Shown: positions 46,401 to 58,192, numbered from the stretch's first letter. The stretch: 64,000 nt of DNA from Asterochloris sp. CNOR1 (GCA_963969365.1 OZ017756.1:558001-622000); one strand, 5' to 3'. Translations and numbers: made by a program. The notes: generated from the letters alone by a model not told the origin.

Positions 46401-49400
46401 CAATGGTGGCAGCCTGCCACATGCTTTGGCTTGAGTCTTGCCACTTCTCGGGTGCCGCAGCTAGCACACAGTCTGCCCAACACAGCTTTCAGCACAGCGC
46501 GGACTGTGCCCTGATACAGAGGGTGCACCTGCAATGGCAGTTGAGTGACTCACTGTGCAGCTGGCCTGATGATGGAACCATTTCTCGCCATTGCAGCTGT
46601 GTATCTGCGTCAGTCAAGTGAGCTGCTGCTTGCTGGCTCTTGTGTCCACGGCGACACATCAGCTGCATGTAGTTGGCAAGCTGCCCTGGCTGTGTTTGGC
46701 TCACAGCTGTGCATGCCTCACGGACAGACTGTATACGCGTAGCAAGGTGGTGGTGCCCTGATACAGAAAGTGCACCTGCAATGGCCAATTGTATGTTGTG
46801 AAGCAGATTGTGATGCAAATTGTATGTTCTCTTGGCGCGTAGCAAGGTGTGGGTGACAGCACGGCTCCTATAAGCAAACCTGCCGCGGCCTTGTGTTTTT
46901 GCACAAGACTGTGCTGTGCAAGCCCTTGCAGCTGTCATTAAGCTGCCTGGGGCTGCTCTCGGTGTCTGGTTGTGGTCTTTCGCAGCGCAGTGAGTTTGCT
47001 GACTTTGGCACGGTTGGTCTGGTGACATGAGCATCTGGCGGTGCTACACAGCGTGAGCCAACACCGGACCGTACAGTGACACTGCCTCACACGATCGTCA
47101 CATTTTTCCAAAGACCTGGCTGCCAGAAGACTGCTTCATATCCTCCGGTGGCCTCATGTATGCAGCAGGGCTGCGGCAGAGGTTGCTTGCTCGGCAATGT
47201 TGGCTGGCAACCTTGACTTGCTATTCATCTGACAGAGCCACAAGGCCTGCTCTGTGCCATTGCTCTGCTGCTTATGAGATGCTCTGACCCATGGGTGTTG
47301 GTCCCTGGACATTGCTTCTTGCGCTACCTTGCTTGTTGACCAACCAGCTTGGCAGAGCAACAGCTCTTACCAGGGCCTGGAACTCTTGGCCTGCTTCTTG
47401 CGTCCATAGCTGCCTGGAAGGGGGTCAAGCAGGGCTCCTGTGTTCTGAGCAGGCAGTCCATAGAGGAGCCACAGTGTGTGCAACTGCATACATTGTGATG
47501 CACTCCTTGGCTTCACTCTACAAGAGCCGTCATGCTCTGCCCTGTGCCCTTGCATCTGTACATGCCTGCACAGCTTGCTGGTGCCCTTGCACCTGTACAT
47601 GCCTGTGCAGCTGACTGGTGCGTCTTTATCTGGACATGCCTGCGCAGCCAGGTGACAGGGAAGCCTCAAACTCAGGGCACAATTTCTCCAGGATATTTCA
47701 AGGTGGAATATGTTGCAAAGTGTTGGTGATGCAATGCTTTGCAAGGGCATGTGCTGCTGCCCACTGCACAGCTGTGCAGGCTGTTGGAAAGCATGCGCAT
47801 CGGCAGCAATTTCTGCTGCCCACTGCACAGCTGCACAGGCTTGCAGCAGAAATGTTGCCATTTGCGCATGCTTTCAATTGCCTTATTTGCACTTTGTCCT
47901 TAGCACATGTTGCTACTCTGGCACAGCTAGCCTGCCTCTCAAGCAACCTGTTGCCATTCCCCTCCCTGCCACCTGCTCATGGGCAGGGCAGCCTCAGGCA
48001 TCTAGACCTATGGAATCTGAACCTGAGTAGTTGGTGGTGAGGTCTGCTCCCTGCCCTTGTGTTTGCCTGCGCAGGCCTCTGGCATGGCAGCGTAGACTCA
48101 GCAAGGTGGTTGGTCAATTAGTGGTTGTGTGGAGAAAACCACATACCACCCTCTTTGTGGCTTGAGCCTGACCCATGCCAGCCTGAACAACCTCTGGAAA
48201 GCTATGGAGTGGCTGCAGCAGGGACTGCCTGACCCTAGACTGCTGGTTGACAGACAAGTGGCAAGGTGGACTGGAGGTGTTGCCACAGTCAGGCTGGCGG
48301 CTGCACAGATCAACACCTTCTGATTTGTGTGTCTTGTGCAGCTGCATGAGGGGAAATTAGCAGACCTTTGCTGCTCACAGAAATGATTCTGCACCACAGT
48401 GGGTGCGCCGCCGCTGACCTCTTGCAAGTCAACGATGATGCACGTCATGGAACTAATGCATCATATCCTGAGCCCTTTTGGGGCCCTGCCTGCGTATCTG
48501 TCCGTCAAAGAAGCAGCAGGTGTTACCAAAGCTTTCGTAGACAGACTGTCCCAGACTATGGCATGACGGAGGCGATTGCATTGTCATACATTGCGCACCC
48601 CCTGTGCTGCAGCTCTGTCTTCTGCCCACTTTTCTTGTGCTCCTGCATCCCTGTGCAACTGGGTGGTTGGCATGCAGCAGAGTTGGCCTGCCCCAGGAGG
48701 ACTGCCCTTTGGAAGCACTGACACTGCACTTGACTGCTCGTGAAGGGTGGTGTGACCAGGGCAACAAAGCTTGCTATATCCCTGTACGCCCTCATCAGCT
48801 GTCTGATAAGGGACTGTGAATTTCCACCAGTTCCTCACAATGCATGAAGATGCCATACTTGGCAGATGGCTGGTGCCTGACCTCTTGCCCGTGGCCCCTT
48901 GGCTGCTGCATGCTCACGGCTTGTTGGGCCGGGCAGCCGTCAGAAGCGCCGCTTGCACAGGGACATTACTCAGACATGGTCTGCAGACTGTATTTCTGCA
49001 GAATTCAGATCCTGCAAAGTACCTGGGTTCTGCAAGATACAGTTTGCAGAACTTAGGTTTTTGGTTCATCGTTGATGTGTTACATTTGCCTGGAACTTAC
49101 GGTGCTGAGGTGCCATATCAGAGATAGCCTGCTTGGGGAAGGCAGTCAGCCAATGAACTGCAGTCTGTCTTCGTGCACATAGCCGCTCATCACTACCAGA
49201 TTGTCTGATAGGGCAGTGGTCTCCGCACTCTTTTCCCCTGCCCTGCTGCACACTTACCTGCTGCCTGGTCATGCGGGCGGTTCAAAACCTGCTGCTGATG
49301 TTCATGAGCAGCAGCTTTGACCAGGCCAGCATGATCAGGGAAGGACTATTTGCTGTATCAAAGGTGTCATCTCCGTCTCGTAGTACTTGCCTACAAAGTC

Positions 49401-52154
49401 CTGGATGGCAAAACCCAGGCTGAGAAAACACTCAGGCAAGATAGTCTGTTCCAGAGCACATACTGTGTGGACTCTGCCCACACACTGCTTCTCAGGGGCT
49501 GTTCACCTTGCCGGCGCAATGCTGCTCTGCCTTGTGTCTTTGCTTGCCATATACATATATGTGGCAACTGTGCATACTGGGCCATTTACTCTGGGGAAGT
49601 TGTTTCCCTATGAGCCCAAGCTTGACCCAGTGTTTGCCGCTCATAAGTGTAGCAGCTCCCACGGTTGCAGAGTTTGCTCCATTCCCCCCAGCTTGCCGCC
49701 TGAACATCAGGTCACACCAGAACACACTGCGTGGGAGGGAACAGGATCGACCCCTTGTGTCTGCATGTCACCCCAGAACACGACTGCGGCTGGCTGGCTG
49801 ATGTGGTCTCAAGCGTGCTAGCCCAGATGTAATGAACAGTATGGTTTACAACTGATGGCATTGTGCAAAATTCCGGGGGCGCGAGTACAGTAATTGTCCT
49901 GATACAGTTGGCTAGGCCATGCTCAGTGCTGAATGTCGTTCTAGCCTATTCTTGGTTCTGCAGTTGCCTGATTGGGGGTTGACAGGGACTATCAGCTTTG
50001 GGATGACTCAAGCAGTACTGCTGGGTGCATACTCATCGCCACTTGGGGAGGCTCACATCCTGGGTGCTGGTTTGTGCCTGTACACATGGCTTACAGCAAC
50101 CTGCATGCTCCTCTAGGCTGTCTGTTCTCATGCTTGTTTGAAATTCTGTTGGAGAGAGTAGCTTGTCTTGTGTCATTCTTCCAGTCTTCTCAGAGGCACA
50201 GCTGTCTAATGGGTGCTATTGTTCACTGTCATCTTAGCATGCTCAAGCATATTGTTGCTGCCCACTTATGAAAACTCCTGTCAGTAGACTACGCTGTGGC
50301 ACTCTGCTTTGCTGCATCTGCCTGCAGCTGTCTGGCAGCAAAGATTGCCTGCTTGAGCCAGTTGACTTGTCTGCCCAGGCCTATCGGCAATGTGGACAAT
50401 CTGCAAGTTCAACAAGGCCTTGACTTCATTCAAGGCCTTCTTCAGCTCAAAGACTGTCCACATTCAGATAAGGCCAAGGTCAAAACTCAGAAGCTGTGCT
50501 GCCCGCCTGTCTGAGCATCCCCCGCAGGTGCTGTCAAGAGAAAGGGGTGGCTCGCTCTGGGCAGGCAGTCAGATGGCGCCTGTATTTATGTCATTGCCAC
50601 ATGTTGGTGCTCATCATCAAACTGCCTGAGCGAGTTTTGCTTGCTGTGTGCTGAGCGTTTGCCTGCTGTAGCAGTGGTGGGTTGCTCTAGGGCAGATGAT
50701 CTATTCACAAGCATGAAGCATTTGTGCCATTTTGCACACCTTGTACTTACTGCCTGGTTAGTCTCGCAGGCATCTCTCTTACCACACGTTTCCGCTCATT
50801 GACTGCTGCTGAGTTGTGGTGTACCTTCCTCACAATTGTTTCCATGTTGGGGACAGAGCGGGCTTGAGCCCCGCCTGCAGCACCGTGCTGTCAAGTTCCA
50901 CAGCAGCCTGCTGGTTTTGAGAGGTCACTCATGGCCTGTACCTCTCATGCAGAATATTGGATTCAGAGATGGTGGCCGAGCGTTGGGAGAGGGCTGCCTG
51001 GATGTTTCGCCAGGAGGTTCGTTTGCACAGCGGCATTGACCCTGGTGAGTTCTATTTTGTTCAGGCACCATGCACTAGGCCTCGTAACAGTCTGAGAGGC
51101 CATGCTGCTGCACTGGCTTTTTGCCGGTGTTTGAGCTCCTGATATGGAGCAGATGAGGCACTTGAGTGTGGCAACACGGTGATTGCTATGTGGAGCAACC
51201 ATGGCACACTAAATTGTTGCCAGCACATATTATCTGAGTGACTAAACCCTGGCTGCACCTGCAGCAAGCGAGGACTTGGCGCTTCTTACATACCAATTTG
51301 CGACGCTCCAGTACACCCAGTAAGCGTTTGTGTGTGAAATACTGTTGCACCCTTTTCCTGGATTTGTTTGTCTGGTACGCTTGGCCACAGAGCTTGCCAT
51401 GCCTGAATGCATGCATGCACATTGAGGGCCATGTTGGTTCGGCTGCATCACGACCACACGGCACAGCAGCCATGTTCGCCTGCAGGGACAACCTCGACGA
51501 AGCCCTGGCACTGGCCAGATATAGCTTGGACATAGCCCGCTCGGTTCACAAGTCAGACCAGAATCAGAGAATGCTAAGGCACCATAGGCAAGGTTCTGCA
51601 TTGTGTAGCGGCTGAGTTGATGACCTGACCAGAGGCCTCCATCTGGAGGGTGTTATTCTGGCTCAGCCTTGAGAGCTCTCTGCAGCGTTTTACATGAGAG
51701 CTCTGCAGCGCAGATTGTCTGAGTGTCAGGTGTAGAAGAGGATCGGACAGCTCCCTAGCCAATGTGAAGTGCCTGTGGTGCACTTTGCAGGCTGGGGACA
51801 GTGCTGCGCAGCCGTGGGGAGCTGCAAGAGGCCCAACAGCTCCTAGAGCAGAGTGTAGACTACTTCAGCAAACGACTGGGCCCTGACAATCCAGTGGCAG
51901 GCGAAGCCCAGCTGAATTTGAGCCTGCTGAACCTCCACCAGATGGTGGACTTAGAGCGTGATGAGGTCAAGCATGCCACAGTGTTTGACAAGGTGTTGGC
52001 CCCAGGCAAGCGGCAAGAGGACATCGCGAAGATGGGCAGGGGCCTTCAGGCCATGGTTGCAGGCTTTGGGCAGGACCATATGCTGGTCAGGAAGGCTCAA
52101 CAGGACCACCAAGTGGTCATGGCCAAGCTGCAGACGTCGCAGACAGCCCAATGA
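40406..52154 (+). CDS. TPR-repeat protein with very long introns
   Basis: Eight exons join in phase to 451 aa: 40406-40606, 41224-41335, 42344-42559, 45123-45301, 46072-46145, 50953-51044, 51470-51587, 51791-52154. After a proline/alanine-rich leader of about 67 residues come TPR-like helical pairs: HLILEAYSQLGKGSVDQAIQ, YDQLALFYFFDGACAEAEQM, LLSLGRYTEAEPLLRNAHRV, ERWERAAWMFRQEVRLH, NLDEALALARYSLDIA and LGTVLRSRGELQEAQQLLEQ. The spacing resembles tandem TPRs of the kinesin-light-chain type, which bind peptides and build complexes. The function is unknown. Introns make up 88% of the gene; intron 5 alone is 4.8 kb. Donors at 46146 and 51588 are GC. Introns 1, 2 and 3 contain copies of neighbouring exon edges. 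The exon 7 borders are the least certain. Confidence 0.85.
41063..41110 (+). repeat. Copy of the TPR exon 2 acceptor and first codons in intron 1
   Basis: The functional site reads CTGCCCTGCAG followed by codons for EQREAEALHQA at 41213-41262. At 150 bp upstream the intron reads CTGCCCCGCAG followed by codons for EQQIAEALHQA. Thus both the acceptor and eleven codons are duplicated with few changes. The upstream copy still has an intact AG. Confidence 0.88.
42877..42945 (+). repeat. Copy of the TPR exon 3 end and donor in intron 3
   Basis: Exon 3 ends with codons for MCQLRLGSVLL and donor CAGTGAGTTG at about 42558. At a 356-bp shift the intron has codons for MCQLRLGGL and then GCTCAGTGAGTCAGGCTGGG, keeping a full donor consensus and some following intron sequence. 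Confidence 0.85.
44808..45060 (+). repeat. Two tandem copies of the TPR exon 4 acceptor region
   Basis: The functional exon starts at 45123 with codons for LGRYTEAEPLL after CTCCTGCAGGC. Related blocks occur at about 44813 (GGGCTGCTACACCAAGGCAA) and about 44971 (CTGAGCTGCTACACAGAAGC), giving three copies at a period of about 155 bp. Only the third has a clean acceptor and open frame. Confidence 0.85.
46146..50952 (+). other. 4.8-kb intron 5 of the TPR gene, repeat-rich
   Basis: Phase matching and continuous TPR coding either side make this an intron with a GC donor (CAACAG then GCAAGTGCC) and acceptor CATGCAG at 50946-50952. It contains several internal tandem repeats (a 33-bp block at 46507 repeated at 46751, a 37-bp triplicate at 47544, a 59-bp pair at 47755) and many short open frames without recognised domains. 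No nested gene was identified. Confidence 0.6.
47544..47654. repeat. 37-bp tandem repeat, three copies
   Basis: Units start at 47544, 47581 and 47618, each beginning GTGC and containing ACATGCCTGC or a one-base variant. Divergence rises along the array. It lies within the long TPR intron. A second tandem pair with TGCTGCCCACTGCACAGCTG starts at 47755 and 47814. Confidence 0.85.
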
Positions 52155-52325
52155 TGTGCAATGCAAACCCTGCCCATTGTATGCATTGCGACCCCTGACA
52201 TTGATCCTCACTGGCCACTGAAAACGGTTCCTTGCATGCTTGTATACCATTGCTTTGCTCCTGAAAGTTCTATTTGTTGAAAGGGAGGGGTGTGTAGTAA
52301 ACAGCTTTGAAGTTCGACTCTGCTA
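52155..52325. other. Short convergent gap between TPR and ARL3 genes
   Basis: Only 171 bp separate the two stop codons, so the 3' UTRs must be short or overlap. No TGTAA-type polyadenylation signal is obvious on either strand in the right place. Confidence 0.4.
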
Positions 52326-54735
52326 TCACTTTACTTGCTTGACGAGCCACTCCATGCCATCCCGAAGGCCATCACCGCTTTTCGCAGAGCAGGGCTGTAT
52401 CTGCCATGGGCGGTCATGGATGGCAAATAGGTTCAGGCCGTCTGCAATCTGCATGGCACACCCACAGCAGCACTTCAGCGTGGTGGGCCCTCAATGTGTA
52501 GCATCACAGATTGGCAGTGGACGAGAGCCCCATCACCTCTGGAGCTGGCAGAGCGTTGATGAGGTCCTGCTTGTTGGCCAGCACCAGCAGAGGCACACCC
52601 TGCATCTTGTCCTCCTGCACGCACCAGCAGGCTGCATTGCTGGGCTGCTGCATGCCCAAGCTGAGGCGCAGATGTTACGACTCCCAGAGGATATGGCTGA
52701 AGCACTTCTCCACGGCTGCAGGCCCTGCTTTGGCACAGCGCATGGCTGCATAACATGCCACCTGGTGTGGCGGCTGTAATGGACGAGACATCACAGCGTC
52801 CTGGTAGCTGCACGATGCTGCTGCAGGACGAGCAGTGCTGGCTGCCGCTTAGCTGCCAGCTGCTTGCTGCTTGTTATTTGATCTGCCACAGGGTGGACCC
52901 TAGGCAACCATCACAATGGCGGCGCCTGTGCGCAGGCAACCCACAGCACGACGTCCACCATCAATCACATTCAGAAGTTATAGAAAAGAGTACAGAGCGT
53001 GTAGCGTGCAGCCCCAGGTCAGCAGCAGACTGGCACAGAATGACCTTCAGCCCTACCCAGCGCCACCCACTTCCCCAAGGCGTCCATCTTTTAGGGTAAC
53101 CTTTCACCTCAGGCGGTGTGGCAGCACTGTAGCATAAGACAGGGCAGCCACCAATGCCATGCAGCAGCGTCAGGTCATCACACGAAGTTTCACACTGCTA
53201 GCACTATGAGGCATACCGCTTTGATTTGTGGCCTGCTGCACCACCTACCTCCAGCAGCCACACCAGCTCGTCACCCTTTATGCAATCAAGCAGCCCCAGT
53301 GCACAGCATGTCACTGACCTCATGTGGTAGTGCTCGGTTTGCTGGCTGCTGTGGCAAGGCAACCTGCACATACCACCTTCAGCAGCCACGGCAGCCTCAT
53401 TGCCTGTCTTGACCAGCGTGGCCAGCGGCAGGCTGCTGCGAGTGCAGGCAGCCACAGACCTCAAGCATCACGCGCTAGCATGCAGCTCATTGTCCCTCTT
53501 GGCCAGGTGTAGAGCAGCCACCCACCTTTGGCAGGCTTTATGATGTCCTGCATTCTTGTGTTGCTCAGCATAGCCAGCGGCACATTGTTACAGGATACAG
53601 GCAGCGACTCACGGTCGCCTCCAGCAGCCGTGCCAGCTGGTCGCCTGTCTTGCTCAGTGGCACATACTGCAGCAGGCGGACGGCAACTACAGCAGCACAG
53701 TGTGGCTGAGTGAAGGCATCAACTTGCCTCCAGCAGCCGTGCCAGCTCGTCGCCGGTCTCCTCCAGCCGCTTTCGGTCTGAGCTGTCAATCACAAAGACC
53801 ATGCCATCCGTCTGCTCAAAGTAATTGCGCCTGCGGGCAACAGCGCTCTGCATCAGCCACCACCACCTGCAGACCTCCGCGCACCCACATCAGTGACTAT
53901 GACCCGGGTGCTTCCACCGTGCAGCACCCAGTCAAGAAGGCAGCGCCTTAGTCTGCATATTTTGGCAGTGCAGTGCCCACATGCCCCACTCCCTGGCATC
54001 TTGCACAAACAAGGGCGAGCAGTTGCTGTGCAGCCTGCATGACCGTTTGCACAGCGCGAAAAGAAGTTATCGTCGTGACACAAGGTCCCAGAGCTCACCA
54101 GTATGGCCGGATGGCCTTCTGCCCACCAATATCCCACACATTGAGCTTGAAACCCTCATGCATCAGAGACTTGATGTTGAACCCCTGCAGGCAGCAACTG
54201 GTATCGGCAGGCAGTCGACCTGCTGGCACACGACAACTTCAACATCGTTGGCTACTTGGTGTGAAACAAGTGCTGCAGGCTTAACACAAAACTTTAGTGC
54301 TCGTGTTTCTAATCATGCCTAAATCAGCAGCATGCAGGCCCCTGTTGTCAGATGACAAGCAGCACTGAGGCGGCTAACAGGCAAAAATGTCTGCAGGCAG
54401 AGTAACATGCCTGTGTGGGAGTGATAGTGGTGATATCCTCATCTGAAAGCTTCTTCAGGATGGTGGTCTTGCCAGCATTGTCAAGGCCAAGCACAAGGAT
54501 TCGCGCCTGCAGGTGCAGATGTCTTTGTGATGACATGCTGAGCACGCACCCAGCTGTGCAGTCAGGCTCTTGAGAGCGCCAACAACTTGCAAGGTGGAGG
54601 CATCCACAGGACGCATTCACCTCTCCCCCAGATTTGCGGAGCCGCCTCAGCAAGGAAAGGAGCCCCTGCAGGCAGCACACAGCGTCAAAGATAGCCCTGA
54701 AGCTCCAGCATGGACTACAGCAGGACGGTCACCAT
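52326..54735 (-). CDS. ARL3: ADP-ribosylation factor-like GTPase ARL3
   Basis: Seven exons close in phase to 177 aa: 54735-54733, 54665-54621, 54506-54411, 54184-54099, 53830-53728, 52614-52537, 52448-52326. The first coding exon is only the ATG; splicing yields [16 protein letters not shown], the amphipathic N-terminus typical of ARL3. G-box motifs are intact: [10 protein letters not shown] (P-loop), ITPTQGFNIK (switch I), [13 protein letters not shown] (switch II), LVLANKQDL (NKxD) and CSAKSG (SAK). The length matches the family (about 182 aa). ARL3 releases lipidated cargo from carriers such as PDE6D/UNC119, mainly for cilia; its presence suggests retained ciliary or related trafficking functions. 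The third and fifth exons are followed by GC donors (54410, 53727). Intron 5 (53727-52615) holds three copies of the exon 5 end. Confidence 0.96.
53245..53660 (-). repeat. Three degenerate copies of the ARL3 exon 5 end in the following intron
   Basis: The exon end encodes [10 protein letters not shown]; on the plus strand it starts CCTCCAGCAGCCGTGCCAGC at 53727. The same block recurs at 53618 ([10 protein letters not shown], almost unchanged over 30 bp), at about 53376 and at about 53248. The nearest copy is 109 bp away, while the outer two are more diverged, so copies were added over time. Confidence 0.88.
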
Positions 54736-55121
54736 GGTGTCAGCAGTGCCCGCTGGTGCTCATCGAACTGGTCAAAATAAGAGATTGCCTGAAGCTCTGA
54801 AACTCTGAAACTGGCTGTCTTCCCTCTCAAGTGTCTCACTTCGTCTTCTTTCTTTGAGGCTGGTCAACTCTGCAGCATTCACACCTGCTTGATAGAAACG
54901 TCTGATCTCGTGATCACACGTTTCCATCCTTCGAGCATCATTTCTTTGTCATCCCATCAGTGAAATCCGTTGCTGCTTCCCTTCATTTCGTGAGCCTCGT
55001 CGTTGCAGCCCTTTGGCCCAATGAGACTAGCATCGTGATTGAAGGTAAGCATGCCAAAGCCTTTCATCCTTCCGTTCACGGTGCAAAGCACTTGCAAACC
55101 TCATCAAGACATGCCACCTGA
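54736..55121. promoter_or_regulatory. Divergent promoter between ARL3 and the coiled-coil gene
   Basis: This 386-bp interval lies between two start codons on opposite strands. It is AT-rich and CT-rich (54840-55000), unlike the coding DNA around it. A donor-like GAAGGTAAGC at about 55042 on the plus strand suggests a 5' UTR intron for the right-hand gene, but this is not proven. Confidence 0.5.
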
Positions 55122-58100
55122 ATGCAGGGCGCCTCTCACATGCCATCACAGGCAGGCAACATAGATGAGCAGCTGCTGCAGTCCGATTTGGATAAAGGCG
55201 CTGCCCCGCTGCAGCGATACGCCTCTCTCACCGGCAGAGGTGGCGGCTGGTTCAGCCAAATACAGGCAAGGGGTCCTCAGCTGCTGCTTGCTCAGCTACA
55301 CAAAAGCACCTGGCTGCAGGCATCTGCTGTGGCCACAGCGTGGATGCTGAGGCCCACCGGCCACAAAGTGCCGGTGCTCTGCGCAGCAAGTGGATGGCGG
55401 CTCTGCCGGTTGCTCTGCTGCTGTCTTCTAGGCCTGTGATTCCGCAGTCTGAGCTGCCAAATGCCCAGATCGCAACTGCCTGCAGGCGCAGACTGGGCAC
55501 AGGCGGGCAGCCAGGACGTCAGCTCGCCCTTTGACCGAATTAGACCCAGAGGAGGCTGCAACGCCGCTGAGTGGTGCTGGGGAGGCCACAAGCAAGGCTG
55601 CCGACTCCCCTGTTGGGGCCTCCGCGCCGCAGTGGCGCACTGCCAGCGGCGGTGAGGCCAGATCATGTCAGTTGGCTGCTACAAGCCTCTTATGAAGGGC
55701 ATGCTCTGTGTCTGCCGCCCCATGTTGTGGAGCAGTTGCTTTCTCCCGCCGCAAAGCTCCCTGTGCTCTTGCTGCCTCCTGTCGAAGATACTCATCCAGT
55801 GGGGGTTCAGCTCTTTGCACAAGGAGAGAGGCTGCTGCAGCCATGAAGGGCTGCATGCTGGTGCCACCAAGTTCTGGGAGAACAGACTTCTCCCTGAGGA
55901 GGCCGGTAGCTGCTGGCAGGGGCTTGGCCTGGCATGGCCCGGCAATATTGAGCGTGCTGCGAAGTGCCCTGAACAGGATACTCCTGCATCCTGAGGCACA
56001 ACCGGGCAGCATGTCATGGACGGCAACCTGCCCTGCCCAGTAAGAGTCCTGGTACACAGCACCTGCACCCAGACAGCGGACGCCTGTTTCTGCTTGCAGG
56101 GGCAGGACCTGGCGCAGCCTGGCAGCACATCACACACAGCAAGCTGCATTGCCCATCATGACTCCCCGTTCCTGCACTAAGTACCCACTCCCAGAAGGGT
56201 GCATCCTCTGGCTGTTTGCAGGGGCGGGGCCCAGCATGGCCTGGCAGCGCAGTGAGCTGCCCAGCCCCGTGCCTTCAGAGTCTCCCACCAGGGACCCCTC
56301 AGTGTCGTACATGGAGGCAGCAGCCGTGGATGATGGCTCCCCACAGCGGTCTCCACTCAGCAAGTCCTTCCTGCGGCCAGCAGATGAGGCTGCTGTGCTG
56401 CCCAATGTGAGAGGGGCTGCCCAGCAAGATGCAAGCAGAGGCCCCTTGGCCAGGGGAATGCCAGCCAGCAACTGTGCTGCCAATGCACTGTGCCCCGCAG
56501 GATGGCAGCAGCTCAGCTTGCATCTGCGCTCCAGACCAGAATGCCCAGTGCTGGACCTGGAGCTGATAGTGCAGACAGATCTGCATCCAGATCAGCCTCA
56601 ACAGAGGCTTCAATTGGGTGCCCACAACAATATGCAGGTGTGGCATTCTGATCAGCGGCATCTCAGACAGGTGGGCTGCAGTAGAGATTGTGGCTCGGCC
56701 AGCCAAGTCAGGATCAAGTGGCCACCATCAAGGGGTCTCTCGCTGCTGCATGCAGACGAACCCGTACAGCCGGCGCTGAATCCTGCAGAAGATAATGACC
56801 AAGACGCACACATCCCTGCCCTGCAGGCCATGAAGCTTCATGTGGAGGCAGGTGAATCTGCGCAACCGTCTGTGGCCAGCTCTTGCAGTGTCGCTGGTCC
56901 TTTGCTCAAGCGCATTGTATCCCCTTGCAGTCTGTGGAGCTTCATGTGGACGCTGGCGGCGCGAGGGCTGACTCAGTGGTGATGAGTCGGCGGGAGCTGG
57001 AGGACATGATTGTGTGGGAGACCAACAACCTGTACGAGTACCTGAAGGGGCTGTATGACCAGGACCACGCCAACCTGGCAGACTTCAATGGGTGGGCGTC
57101 AGCTCAAGTTTCAGCTGGAAGCCCGTTGGGTGCCACTGGGATCGAGGTCGTGGAGGAGGCAGGGCAAGCTGCAACACCTGGAGGGCCTGAAGAGTTGGGA
57201 GCAGGCCCGCCTGTCTGCTTGGCTGAGGCAGCTCAAAGGTGTACGGACGAGCATGTCAGGCTGGCTGGCTTCAGCATGCGAGGACTGGTTGTGACTGTGG
57301 CGGTAATTGACAAACTTCGATGGCATGGTAAGGCCTAGACGGCTGAACGCCGTTGCAAGCTGCAGACTGGCTGTTAGGGCCAGCAGGGCAGTGGCAGGCA
57401 GGCCTAGAGGCAGCTGAATCCATCGGCCTGTTGTTCTAAAACACAGGCTTGCCATGTGTGGCATGAGACAAGTCAGCAACAGATCTGCATGTGAAGCAGG
57501 CGGTGTGCAGGGAGAAGTGGCTGATCACCACGTCCCTGCGCATTGCTGCTGTGCAGGAACGAGTGGCAGATGCGCCTGGGCAAGCTGCGCATGCTGCTGG
57601 AGGATCGGGATCGAGAAGTGGATGATCTGAGGAGCCTGCTGGCTGACCGAGAGGGGCGCATCCAGCAACTTGTGCAGGACCTGCACCAGCGACCTGACGG
57701 CGGGGAAGGTGATTGGGTAGCATGGCAGCAGTGCACTGGGAGGGGCGAAGGAAGCAGCGCAAAGGGCGCACATGCTGCCCGAGTGCTGCTGACCACAGTG
57801 GCCCAGGGAGGGTGCCTGCAGTTCCGCTCGACAGCACGGCAGTTGACATGTGGCATTGTTGCAGCACTGTTCATTGGAGCCAGCAATACTGCACAGTGAC
57901 AGCACACAGCAGCAAGACAGGGTTTCTTCTATAAGGCATTTTGCCATTGCTGTCATCAGGTGAAGTGTCAGTAGCTGGTGCAAGAATTGAACCTGCATCA
58001 CAGTTGTGATAGTGGGGACTCCAGGCAGCAGCTTGCAATGAGGGGTGCTGAGCTCCAGAGAACACGATGGGCTTGAATGGTATCCGGTGCTGCAGAGCGC

Positions 58101-58192
58101 GACGGCAGCGGGACCTACAACTTTGTCTTCCTGCCCTCGCACCTCTTCCCCACATTCCAGTCATATCGGTGGTGGGCTGTGACCCTGGACAG
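55122..58192 (+). CDS. Coiled-coil protein of unknown function, or N-terminal half of the next gene
   Basis: Five exons join in phase: 55122-55239, 56222-56406, 56931-57091, 57557-57708, 58096-58192. The product starts MQGASHMPSQAGNIDEQ, passes a serine/proline-rich stretch (SPVPSESPTRDPS), then a charged region SRRELEDMIVWETNNLYEYL and KGLYDQDHANLADF. A coiled coil follows (LGKLRMLLEDRDREVDDLRS, then LLADREGRIQQLVQDLH), and last GTYNFVFLPSHLFPTFQSYR and WWAVTL. I do not recognise the family. The last exon ends in phase 2 at 58192. It can splice directly to 58564, which would make this the cytoplasmic part of the membrane protein that follows, or to a short terminal exon near 58330. Introns 1 and 2 contain copies of the exon 2 and exon 3 starts. 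Confidence 0.65.
55911..56150 (+). repeat. Degenerate copies of the exon 2 acceptor region of the coiled-coil gene
   Basis: The functional site at 56211-56250 reads GTTTGCAGGGGCGGGGCCCA then GCATGGCCTGGCAGCG. Similar blocks occur at about 55913 (GGCAGGGGCTTGGCCTGGCA then TGGCCCGGCA) and 56091 (CTTGCAGGGGCAGGACCTGG then CGCAGCCTGGCAGC). A similar pair flanks exon 3: GAAGCTTCATGTGGAGGCAG at 56831 against GGAGCTTCATGTGGACGCTG at 56936. Confidence 0.75.
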
